From the NCBI GenBank assembly GCA_018266615.1, contig JAFEAB010000004.1, positions 1 through 39,766 on the forward strand: a stretch of DNA of 39,766 nucleotides, in the 5' to 3' direction. This stretch comes from Bacteroidota bacterium (GTDB lineage Bacteria; Bacteroidota; Bacteroidia; Chitinophagales; Chitinophagaceae). A model generated the notes under the pieces. It saw nothing but the letters and a program-made list of their open reading frames with translations. It ran no database searches and was not told where the DNA came from. Position numbers and translations under genes: made by a program. Positions 23,365 to 31,131 of this stretch are shown here, one piece after another. Positions within the stretch are counted from its first letter, which is position 1. The number at the start of each line of letters is the position of its first letter.

Positions 23365-24534
23365 TTATTTCATTATATTTTTATAGGTTTCTTTTAGAAT
23401 TTTAAGGGCCCCGGTGGAAGTAATTTTCGGAGTTTGAATTACCGTATTTGCCCGGCTTTCTTCAAGAAAAGAATCATCTGTCCAAATCCTATGTAAACTA
23501 CTCCCCATATCCCTTGTATCTGTAGGATTAAATAGAAATTTCAGATCTCCAATGGTTTCAGGTAATGAAGTTACATTAGAACATATTACGGGAACTTGCA
23601 GGAGGATACTTTCCACCAATGGGAAACTACCTGCTTCATACAGGGTTGGCACCACCACTGCCCGGCAATGTTTATAATACCAAAGCAACTCGCCTTCGGT
23701 TACCGAACCTGTAAAAATGAAATTATCTTCCAGGTTATTTTCCTGAAGGTATGTGGCAACAGTTTGAAACCAGGGTTCCTTATTACCACCGGTGCAAACA
23801 ATTCTAATTTCCACATTAAAAGTATTTCGAACATATAGAACCGCCTTACCCAAACCCAGGTGATTTTTATGCATCCATACATTGGCCGGGTATAAAAGAA
23901 AAGGAAATTGCGGATAACAGGCAGGAGCTTTTTCAACTGCTCTTTCAATCCAAAGATTTTTCATATCGAGTAATACCACCCTTATCGTATCGGGGTCGGC
24001 ATTAAAATATTTCAGCAAGTCGTTTTTTACATGATTGTAACTCACCAGCACGCAATCGGCACTTCGCACCAATTGCAAATGAACGTCGGCCCTGTAAAGG
24101 CGGTCCTCGGCTGTGAAAAATTCTGGTAAATGAATTTCCTGAACATCGTGCAGGGTAACTATTCTTTTAGTCTTTGAGGTATTGGGTAAAAATTGATAAG
24201 GACAATGAACAATATCAATTTCAAATTCTTCGCATATAAGATCAAGTGCGGAAATTGGGGGCGCCTGCCTACCAAACAACTTATTTGAATACTTTCTAAA
24301 CTTTCGTTTAATCTTTTCCTTTAGTGGAACATGCAGTACGGCAGCATTGTTTACAAGTTGCATGTTTTCGGATTTAGAAATTATACCCAAAATTTCATCA
24401 TCAGGATGATTCAGATAAATAAAATACCTGTTTTCCCTATCCTCCACAACGGTGTTTATAAGTGCCACCGAATATTGCCAAATTCCTCCGACCTTGGTTT
24501 TATCGAGATTCGGAATAAATATCAGGATATTCAA
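23365..24534 (-). CDS. Glycosyltransferase family 4
   Basis: 389 residues, TTG start in a TTGA overlap with the formyltransferase gene. GT-B fold: MNILIFIPNLDKTKVGGIWQ opening, central RIVTLHDVQEIHLPEFF and FLLYPANVWMHKNHLGLGKA. The donor half has FIFTGSVTEGELLWYYKHC and E-x7-E in EAGSFPLVE, followed by VPVICSNVTSLPETIGD. The LHD..HLPEFF and PANVWMHKNH segments put it near the mannosyltransferase-like GT4 group. The sugar is not certain. Confidence 0.89.
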   Translation of the reverse strand: MNILIFIPNLDKTKVGGIWQYSVALINTVVEDRENRYFIYLNHPDDEILGIISKSENMQLVNNAAVLHVPLKEKIKRKFRKYSNKLFGRQAPPISALDLICEEFEIDIVHCPYQFLPNTSKTKRIVTLHDVQEIHLPEFFTAEDRLYRADVHLQLVRSADCVLVSYNHVKNDLLKYFNADPDTIRVVLLDMKNLWIERAVEKAPACYPQFPFLLYPANVWMHKNHLGLGKAVLYVRNTFNVEIRIVCTGGNKEPWFQTVATYLQENNLEDNFIFTGSVTEGELLWYYKHCRAVVVPTLYEAGSFPLVESILLQVPVICSNVTSLPETIGDLKFLFNPTDTRDMGSSLHRIWTDDSFLEESRANTVIQTPKITSTGALKILKETYKNIMK

Positions 24535-25250
24535 TTTTCGCTCCTTTTTAAATCGTCAAGATGATAAATATCGCGGTTGTTGAATTTTGCCGCCGGTAAA
24601 GGAGGGTATATCATGGCACGAATAAATCGTTCTTTCATTTCTATGGACCAGTTTATATCTATTACACCGTTAAAAGGGCATCCCCGGGGATAATAATGTC
24701 CTGTTTCACCTTTCAACTGAGGAATTCCTTGCTCATTTGCCATAACCCTATCAAGCACCTCGTTAAAATATTTTAATGCCTCAAACATAACTTTAAAATA
24801 AAGGCTTTGTTGGGTATCAAAATCTTCGATTGGTATCTTTTTTTGTAACAAAATGTTTCCGGTATCAATACCACAGTCGATATAATGAAAGGAAAATCCG
24901 GTTTGAGATTCTCCATTTATCAAAGCCCATGTCAGGCTGCTGCATCCGCGGTATTCGGGCAATAAGGATGGGTGCAGATTAAAAATTTTACCATCTACCA
25001 GATTTATTATATCCGGTGAAATAATATACCGGTAATAAATACTTGCAATTATATCCGGTTTAAACGGCAAATTTTTACTGCCAATTTTTTCTGTGGAAAA
25101 AGAAATACCCTTACGCTGGCATAATCCTTTTAAATCGTGTACATAATTTGGGCTATCGTGGGTGAACACAAATACTTCGTGGCCTGATTCCAGGAGCAGT
25201 TGCAATGCTTTGCAACCTGCCCAGTTATATCCACACAATATTACTTTCAC
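24531..25250 (-). CDS. Sugar N-formyltransferase (formyl-THF dependent)
   Basis: 239 residues, GTG start in a GTGA overlap with the aminotransferase. Methionyl-tRNA formyltransferase-like catalytic domain. The active-site triad is visible: Asn and His in FNLHPSLLPEYRG and Asp in HYIDCGIDTGNIL. The N-terminal Rossmann strand is VILCGYNWAGCKALQLLLESG. It is too short for tRNA formyltransferase (about 310 residues). It most likely uses N10-formyl-THF to formylate the 4-amino group of a dideoxy sugar nucleotide made by the adjacent aminotransferase, as in Qui4NFo or perosamine pathways. This is strong by family and neighbour; the exact sugar is inferred. Confidence 0.85.
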   Translation of the reverse strand: MKVILCGYNWAGCKALQLLLESGHEVFVFTHDSPNYVHDLKGLCQRKGISFSTEKIGSKNLPFKPDIIASIYYRYIISPDIINLVDGKIFNLHPSLLPEYRGCSSLTWALINGESQTGFSFHYIDCGIDTGNILLQKKIPIEDFDTQQSLYFKVMFEALKYFNEVLDRVMANEQGIPQLKGETGHYYPRGCPFNGVIDINWSIEMKERFIRAMIYPPLPAAKFNNRDIYHLDDLKRSEN

Positions 25251-26341
25251 AAGTAGGAATTAATGTGTTGAGAAATATACATAACCTGCTCTTTTGTTAA
25301 GCCGGGAAAACTCGGAAGGTTAATTCCTCTCCAGCCCAGGTTCTCTGCCACATCGTGCTTTTGAAATTTTTGAGCGTACATCGGCATGGTATGTATTGGA
25401 TAAAACAAAGGCCGGGTTTCAATTCCCTGAAGGGCAAGATGGTTTCTCAAGGGTTCTCGCTGCGCCGGATCATTTACCAAAATAGAACACATCCAGTGGC
25501 TGTGTGTTACATCGCCCACTTCATTATGAAACGTTACTTTTCCTGCATCCAAAAAAGATTGATACCAATCTGCTATCTGTTTTTTAGCTGCCAGGAAATG
25601 CTCCACCCGTTCTAATTGTGCTAAACCAAGGGCCGCCTCAATATTGGTCATCCTGAAATTATACCCAATTACATCATGCCAGTATTCGCGGTGTTGAGCC
25701 AGCCCCTGTCCACGGAAATGTCGCGCTCTTTCAATCAGGGTTTCATCATGGGTAACTACCATGCCCCCTTCCCCGGTAGTGATGGTTTTATTTCCAAAAA
25801 AACTGAAGGTGGAAATATCGCCAAAGGTACCCACGTGCTTACCCTTAAACTTTGAACCAATGGCTTCTGCACAATCTTCAATAAGAAATAACTGATGCTC
25901 GCCGCAAATTTGAGTCAGCCGATCCATATCGCAGGGATGGCCGTAAAGATGTACTGCCAGCACGGCCCTGGTTTTTGGGGTAACTTTCCGTTTTACATCA
26001 TCCGGATCCATTTGCCAGTTCGATTTCAACGAATCGCAAAAAACCGGAGTGGCTCCCACATAACTTATGGCATTCACAGAAGCGATATAGGTAAGAGTAG
26101 GAACAATCACTTCATCACCCGGGCCAATTCCCAAAGCCAGCAAAGCCAGGTGGATTGCCACCGTGCCATTACATACTCCCGCGGCATGTTTAACGGAAAT
26201 ATAATCGGCAAATTTCTCTTCAAACAAATGGATATACTTCCCTTTTGAAGAAATCCAGGTTGAATCCAGGCAATCCAGCACATATTTCTTTTCATTTCCT
26301 GAAAGGTCGGGCTGATAAATGGGTATGGCAATTTTCGACAT
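25247..26341 (-). CDS. DegT/DnrJ/EryC1/StrS-family sugar aminotransferase
   Basis: 364 residues from ATG 26341. PLP-dependent fold type I. The N-terminal SGNEKKYVLDCLDSTWISSKG and FADYISVKHAAGVCNGTVAIHLAL segments are followed by LAVHLYGHPCDMD and LIEDCAEAIGSKFKGKHVGTFG. The PLP lysine is in STFSFFGNKTITTGEGG, the pattern seen in perosamine-type 4-aminotransferases. Then come YNFRMTNIEAALGLAQLE and the substrate loop LFYPIHTMPMY. It probably turns a 4-keto-6-deoxy sugar nucleotide into the 4-amino form, which the next gene then formylates. No dehydratase for the keto sugar is in this window, so it must be elsewhere. Confidence 0.87.
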   Translation of the reverse strand: MSKIAIPIYQPDLSGNEKKYVLDCLDSTWISSKGKYIHLFEEKFADYISVKHAAGVCNGTVAIHLALLALGIGPGDEVIVPTLTYIASVNAISYVGATPVFCDSLKSNWQMDPDDVKRKVTPKTRAVLAVHLYGHPCDMDRLTQICGEHQLFLIEDCAEAIGSKFKGKHVGTFGDISTFSFFGNKTITTGEGGMVVTHDETLIERARHFRGQGLAQHREYWHDVIGYNFRMTNIEAALGLAQLERVEHFLAAKKQIADWYQSFLDAGKVTFHNEVGDVTHSHWMCSILVNDPAQREPLRNHLALQGIETRPLFYPIHTMPMYAQKFQKHDVAENLGWRGINLPSFPGLTKEQVMYISQHINSYL

Positions 26342-26369
26342 CAAAACTATTTAAAGAATTATTTAAGAC

Positions 26370-27818
26370 CTACTTTCGGATGGTGCCAAAAAACATTATT
26401 CGGTTCTTCTCGGTTTGCTCTTCATGAACCAGGAAGAAATATTTTTGAAAGTGTTCTCTGAACCAATCCACATGATACCAATCGGGTACAGGTTTAATAT
26501 CCTCTTCGCCCCCCCAGAGGCCAATAGGCATAAATTCGATCAGCACATATTTCCTGCTGTATAAGGAAACCCTTTCGAAAATGGCATCGATAGAAAACCG
26601 GCTGCCTAGAATGAGATGATGAGTAACTGCAAGTGCCACCGCAAGATCACATTTCAAACGGGAGGAAGTATCGGAGGGATCACGGGGCAACATAAAATTA
26701 AGCAGTACCGTATGCAGGCGGGAATCATGTTGCATTTTAAACCTTTGATATGCAGAATTCACAGCGTTTTCGTCGAAATCACTTAGAATGATTTTTTCAA
26801 TCTGTTGATTTTCGGCGAGGAGATTGCAAAAGTAGCCCTCGTTTCCTGCCAGGTCAATAACATATCTAATATCAGGGTAACCTTGAATCAGATCCGCAAT
26901 TTTATGAAATCGGTCACTATAAACAATCTGGCCATCTTTGGCGAATGCCTGCCGATGATAATTTTGCCATGCCGAATTATTTCCTGGCGCAGGTAATTGT
27001 TGCAGATTATTTAATAATGAACTTTTATTAAAAAATGGGCTTTTCTTCCATACCGGTCCCAATGGCAGCCCGAAATGAAGGATAGCTGACGGACGTGAAA
27101 GCAGAAGCGAAGCCAGTTTATTTCCGGCACTCACAATACCCTTCAACAATTTATTATCTTTCTTTAGCCTAAATATCCTTTTTCTTTTCACTGCGAATTC
27201 AAAGTTCAATTCCATATTCGGAATCATTTGGAGCGCGCCGGAATTACCTAAAGTTTGAGAAGGGATTGTAGTTACACCGGCGGTATTATTTCCCAGGATG
27301 GCCCGGGTAAAATAAATCATCCCTGCACTCCAACAATTTAATGGAATAACAAAACTTTCGAGGTATTCTTCATAGGCAATCCATGAATCGGGAAGTTTAC
27401 GTATTGCTATACTTCCAATATCTGCAAGTACGGGTTGAGTGCCTCTGAAGAGGATATTAAAACAATGCCCATCCTTCAACTCATAGCCATATTCGTTACA
27501 AAGGTTATTAATATTCCATACAAGGATTGTGGCATCTTTCATCATATCAAAACTCCATTCGTGAGGAAGAATTTCCTGGAGCTTTTCATGATGAAGCACC
27601 ATCCCATAACCAGGAACTTGTTTGGTGGTGAGAGACGTTTTAGGTATCCATTTATTTTCCAGGAGTTTCTGGAAAAGCGGGGATTGAATGAGGGTATTGC
27701 AAAATCCGGATTCGGAGTCATATATAGCCCGGTACACTTCGCCGTCCTCAAAGAATACTCTTCCAAAACCATCAACAAGGGATTTTGAAGAAAAAGTATA
27801 TACAGGACTAATAATCAT
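26370..27818 (-). CDS. Kinase-like/SAM-methyltransferase fusion protein
   Basis: 482 residues, ATG start in an ATGA overlap with the ABC ATPase. At about residues 112-135 the N-terminal half has GYELKDGHCFNILFRGTQ followed by PVLADIGS, which resembles a kinase catalytic loop and metal-binding Asp (D..xN....D.G). The C-terminal half (about 300-480) is a class I methyltransferase: motif I YVIDLAGNEGYFCNLLA, then IILSDFDENAVNSAY, and CDLAVALAVTHHLILGSRF. Fusions of this style occur with polysaccharide loci. The pairing with the adjacent Wzt that carries a C-terminal extension recalls WbdD, the kinase/methyltransferase that caps chains for Wzm/Wzt export, but with reversed domain order. That role is inference. 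Confidence 0.72.
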   Translation of the reverse strand: MIISPVYTFSSKSLVDGFGRVFFEDGEVYRAIYDSESGFCNTLIQSPLFQKLLENKWIPKTSLTTKQVPGYGMVLHHEKLQEILPHEWSFDMMKDATILVWNINNLCNEYGYELKDGHCFNILFRGTQPVLADIGSIAIRKLPDSWIAYEEYLESFVIPLNCWSAGMIYFTRAILGNNTAGVTTIPSQTLGNSGALQMIPNMELNFEFAVKRKRIFRLKKDNKLLKGIVSAGNKLASLLLSRPSAILHFGLPLGPVWKKSPFFNKSSLLNNLQQLPAPGNNSAWQNYHRQAFAKDGQIVYSDRFHKIADLIQGYPDIRYVIDLAGNEGYFCNLLAENQQIEKIILSDFDENAVNSAYQRFKMQHDSRLHTVLLNFMLPRDPSDTSSRLKCDLAVALAVTHHLILGSRFSIDAIFERVSLYSRKYVLIEFMPIGLWGGEEDIKPVPDWYHVDWFREHFQKYFFLVHEEQTEKNRIMFFGTIRK

Positions 27819-29116
27819 TTTTCGTTGTGCATTTTATGTTGTTCAAACCAGCTATGCCGCAGAAATACTTTTGCCAGTTCGGGGCTATCAATTGTTCTGC
27901 CAGATCCGTAATAATCGCAGTTGTCTATTTCAAAACTTACTGCCTTCTCCATATAATCCTGCATGGAATCTCCTTTAAACAGAGCAATATTAACATAATA
28001 GGTATCAGGCCGGATGTTCAGGTGTTCATCGAGGCGGCAAATTATTTCCGATTGTCCTGGATGTAATTCAAAATTAGCCCCGGTGGCCTGGGTATCAAAA
28101 CGAAGGATGCCTTCACTATTGAGGTTATATATCCCGAGTATTATCCGGATTCGATCCTGAATAATTTCGGAAGAATTAATAACAGACAATTTAAAATTCA
28201 GAAAATCGCCTAATTGAAAATGACTTCGCTCTTTTCCATTCTCGTCTTCAAAAGAAAGGCGCATCACTTTGCATACTCCTTCGCCTTTCCGGTTCATATT
28301 TTCCCAATTGCCGGCTGCTTGTTCATTCATTTTCTGATATAACCTAATCACTTCTTCAATAGGGCCCAAGCCGGCAACGGTACCATGTTGCAACAACATC
28401 CCACGGTTGCATAAATTCTGTACTGCCGCCATATTATGACTAACAAACAAAACCGTTCTACCCTCATTTTGGCTAACATCCTTCATTTTTCCCAATGCCT
28501 TCTTCTGAAACTCAGCATCTCCAACCGCCAAAACCTCATCTACCACCAGAATTTCGGGTTCGAGATGAGCGGCCACTCCAAAGGCAAGGCGTACGTACAT
28601 ACCGGAAGAGTAGCGTTTCACCGGGGTATCAATATATCGTTCTACTCCGGCAAAATCCACAATCTCATCAAATTTTCTTTTGATTTCCTTTTTGGTCATG
28701 CCGAGAATTGCTCCATTCAGAAAAATATTTTCCCTACCGGTCAGTTCGGGATGGAACCCGGTACCCACTTCGAGCAGGCTGGCAATCCGGCCTTTCACTT
28801 TGATACTGCCGGTGGTAGGGGCCGTAGTGCGGCTAAGTACCTTCAGGAGGGTACTTTTGCCGGCTCCGTTTCTCCCAATGATACCAAGTACATCTCCCTG
28901 TTCTACCTGGAAGTTAATTTCATGAAGCGCCCATACATAACCGGTAGTTCCCTGTTGGTTACGCACATTGGTTTCGCCAATTCTTAAATAGGGATCTTCT
29001 TTTCCTCTCACTTTGTACCACAGCCTGTTTACATCATGGGCAAATGATCCGGTTCCAACGGTTCCCAACCTGTATTGTTTACTGATATTTTCTGCCTTAA
29101 TAACCAGGTTACTCAT
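27815..29116 (-). CDS. Wzt-like ABC transporter ATPase with C-terminal carbohydrate-binding extension
   Basis: 433 residues from ATG 29116 (MSNLVIKAENISKQYRL). The nucleotide-binding domain has Walker A GRNGAGKST (about 81-89), Q-loop region IASLLEVGTGFHPELTGREN, signature YSSGMYVRLAFGVA and Walker B ILVVDEVLAVGD, with the switch His in VLFVSHNMAA. Residues from about 250 on form a beta-rich domain (FKLSVINSS, IRIILGIYNL, DTYYVNIALF) like Wzt-C, which reads the chain end of O9a-type glycans. It powers glycan export together with the permease directly upstream (2-base gap). The extended C-terminus implies that chains with a specific end-group are exported. Confidence 0.9.
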   Translation of the reverse strand: MSNLVIKAENISKQYRLGTVGTGSFAHDVNRLWYKVRGKEDPYLRIGETNVRNQQGTTGYVWALHEINFQVEQGDVLGIIGRNGAGKSTLLKVLSRTTAPTTGSIKVKGRIASLLEVGTGFHPELTGRENIFLNGAILGMTKKEIKRKFDEIVDFAGVERYIDTPVKRYSSGMYVRLAFGVAAHLEPEILVVDEVLAVGDAEFQKKALGKMKDVSQNEGRTVLFVSHNMAAVQNLCNRGMLLQHGTVAGLGPIEEVIRLYQKMNEQAAGNWENMNRKGEGVCKVMRLSFEDENGKERSHFQLGDFLNFKLSVINSSEIIQDRIRIILGIYNLNSEGILRFDTQATGANFELHPGQSEIICRLDEHLNIRPDTYYVNIALFKGDSMQDYMEKAVSFEIDNCDYYGSGRTIDSPELAKVFLRHSWFEQHKMHNEK

Positions 29117-29117
29117 T

Positions 29118-29987
29118 TTATACGGTATCCATAAACGTTTTTTCCACTTTATTGAAAAGGAGCAATCCAATTACCAATGCCACTATCGTAACCCCCAGGC
29201 TATATAACAAACTCCCATAATTAACCTGCCCAACGCCAAATAAGGCATAACGGAATGTTTCTATAACCGGTGTTAACGGATTCCACTGGATCCAGGTGGC
29301 ATAGGACTTTGACTTTAAGAATGACATCGGATAGGCCACCGGGGTGATGTACATGGCCAACTGCACCGCAAATGAAAGCAGGACGGCAAAATCACGATAC
29401 TTGGTGGTGAGAGAGGAAATGATAATTCCGAAACCCAATCCGAACATCGCCATAAGCAGCAACAGGGCCGGGATCCACAACCAACTCCATCCGATATAAA
29501 AATAATTTGCTTTAAAAGCGTATGCGATCATTACCAGGAGGAGCAATAAGAACTGAATTCCGAACCGGATCAAATTACTCAATATAACACTTAGAGGCAG
29601 TACCAACCGGGGAAAATAAACTTTTCCAAAAATGGCCGCATTGCCGGTAAAGGTGGTTGCAGTGGATGTAAGGCAGGCGCTAAAATAATTCCAAAGGGTG
29701 ATTCCACTCAGGTAAAATAAAATCGGTTCAATGCCATCTGTTGGAATATTTGCAATTTTTCCAAACAGAATGAGAAACATAATGGCGGTTAATGCGGGCT
29801 GAAGGAAATGCCATAAGGGTCCCAGGATGGTTTGTTTGTATTGAGCAGAAAAATCACGCTTTACAAACAGGAAAAGCAGATCGCGGTAACGCCATACTTC
29901 TTTTAGATTTAATTCAAACAATCCGGTCCCGGGTTTAATAACCTGGGTAAACTGTTCCGGAATATTCTCTATAACCTCTCTTTTCAT
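29118..29987 (-). CDS. Wzm-like ABC-2 polysaccharide export permease
   Basis: 289 residues, ATG start. Six predicted membrane segments: about residues 62-80, 88-108, 128-150, 155-180, 188-210 and 255-275. The N-terminal cytoplasmic part ELNLKEVWRYRDLLFLFVKRDF and the QTILGPLWHFLQPALT segment are hallmarks of ABC-2 type polysaccharide exporters (Wzm/TagG/KpsM). The C-terminal WIQWNPLTPVIETFRYALFG is also typical. It moves lipid-linked glycan across the inner membrane with the ATPase that follows. It lies in tandem with Wzt, as is usual. Confidence 0.92.
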   Translation of the reverse strand: MKREVIENIPEQFTQVIKPGTGLFELNLKEVWRYRDLLFLFVKRDFSAQYKQTILGPLWHFLQPALTAIMFLILFGKIANIPTDGIEPILFYLSGITLWNYFSACLTSTATTFTGNAAIFGKVYFPRLVLPLSVILSNLIRFGIQFLLLLLVMIAYAFKANYFYIGWSWLWIPALLLLMAMFGLGFGIIISSLTTKYRDFAVLLSFAVQLAMYITPVAYPMSFLKSKSYATWIQWNPLTPVIETFRYALFGVGQVNYGSLLYSLGVTIVALVIGLLLFNKVEKTFMDTV

Positions 29988-30009
29988 TTACAAACTTCCC
30001 GAAATGGAT

Positions 30010-31131
30010 TTACACAGAATCCAGAAGTAATTTAAATTTTCGCTTATAGGCATCAAACCCAAATGATTCCATAAGAAGGGAACGGTTGGGAATATGTGCT
30101 TCCCTGTTCGTTAACACTTTCTCTATCGCCCTTTCAATGGCGTGCACATCAAGCGGATCTACCAGCAATCCCAAATCGCCATTCTTCAAGGCATCCACAG
30201 AGCCATCCCTGTTTCCGGCAATGACAGGGAGCCCGTAAAACATGGCTTCAATAAAAACGATACCAAAACCCTCTTTCATACTGGGCATCACATAGAGGTC
30301 TGCCATAGAAAAATGATCGATGAGGGTTTCATCCGGAATAAACCCGGCAAATTTCACATTATTGGTTAACCCAAGCCGCGCAATCTGATCATCCAGGAAT
30401 TTTTTTTCCTTTTCATCATAAGAACCTGCCACCAGATACATAAGATTAGGATATTTTGATTTCAGGTTAACCATCGCTTCCAATACCTTATCATACCCTT
30501 TATATCGCTCCCGCGATGAAAGCCGGGTAAGGGTGAACATGACCTGATCGGTATCAGAGAATCCATAAAACTTACGGAGTTGCTCCTTTTGGATACCCCG
30601 TGTCTTTTGGGGCAAAAAGGGATCCAGGCAATTATTCAATACAGACGACCTGCTCTTTCCTATTCGGGGAAATTCTTCCACTACCCTTGCGGTAAAATGG
30701 CTCACCGAACATATATGATCGCAACAACCAAACATCATTTTACGGCGACGGCTTTGTTCTATCCACACCTCAATTCCATGTGCAAAAAGGATAATTTTTG
30801 TTTTAGGAGAAATCTTTTTAATAAGCCAGCCAACCAATAATAAATTAATATGACTTAAGATCACCAAATCTGAGCGCCTCCCTTCCCTAACTGCCTGCGC
30901 AATAAAAGAAAGTTTCTTTTTATTAAAGGCAAAAAATGATTCGGTGGGAAAGTAACGGTTACTATCCCCCTGTTCCTGGCTATCGTGCATCGACATCAGT
31001 TTTACCTTCATTCGTTCATCAAGCGTTCTTTCAAACAAAGCTTTTGCCGCTACCCGGCAAACTTTTTCGATTCCCCCTGTAGCGCCAAAAACATACAGGG
31101 TCAGAAACAACACTTTCTTTGGCTTTGTCAT
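30010..31131 (-). CDS. Glycosyltransferase family 4
   Basis: 373 residues, ATG start in an ATGA overlap with the asparagine-synthase-like gene. GT-B fold: VLFLTLYVFGATGGIEKVCRV is the acceptor loop. IILFAHGIEVW and ICSVSHFTARVVEEF follow. The donor half has MFTLTRLSSRERYKGYDKVL, LMYLVAGSYDEKEKK, VKFAGFIPDETLIDHF and E-x7-E in EGFGIVFIE, then AMFYGLPVIAGNRDGSVDAL. It is the first glycosyltransferase in transcription order after the export genes, and a candidate for an early step. No initiating phosphoglycosyltransferase is seen before it. Confidence 0.9.
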   Translation of the reverse strand: MTKPKKVLFLTLYVFGATGGIEKVCRVAAKALFERTLDERMKVKLMSMHDSQEQGDSNRYFPTESFFAFNKKKLSFIAQAVREGRRSDLVILSHINLLLVGWLIKKISPKTKIILFAHGIEVWIEQSRRRKMMFGCCDHICSVSHFTARVVEEFPRIGKSRSSVLNNCLDPFLPQKTRGIQKEQLRKFYGFSDTDQVMFTLTRLSSRERYKGYDKVLEAMVNLKSKYPNLMYLVAGSYDEKEKKFLDDQIARLGLTNNVKFAGFIPDETLIDHFSMADLYVMPSMKEGFGIVFIEAMFYGLPVIAGNRDGSVDALKNGDLGLLVDPLDVHAIERAIEKVLTNREAHIPNRSLLMESFGFDAYKRKFKLLLDSV

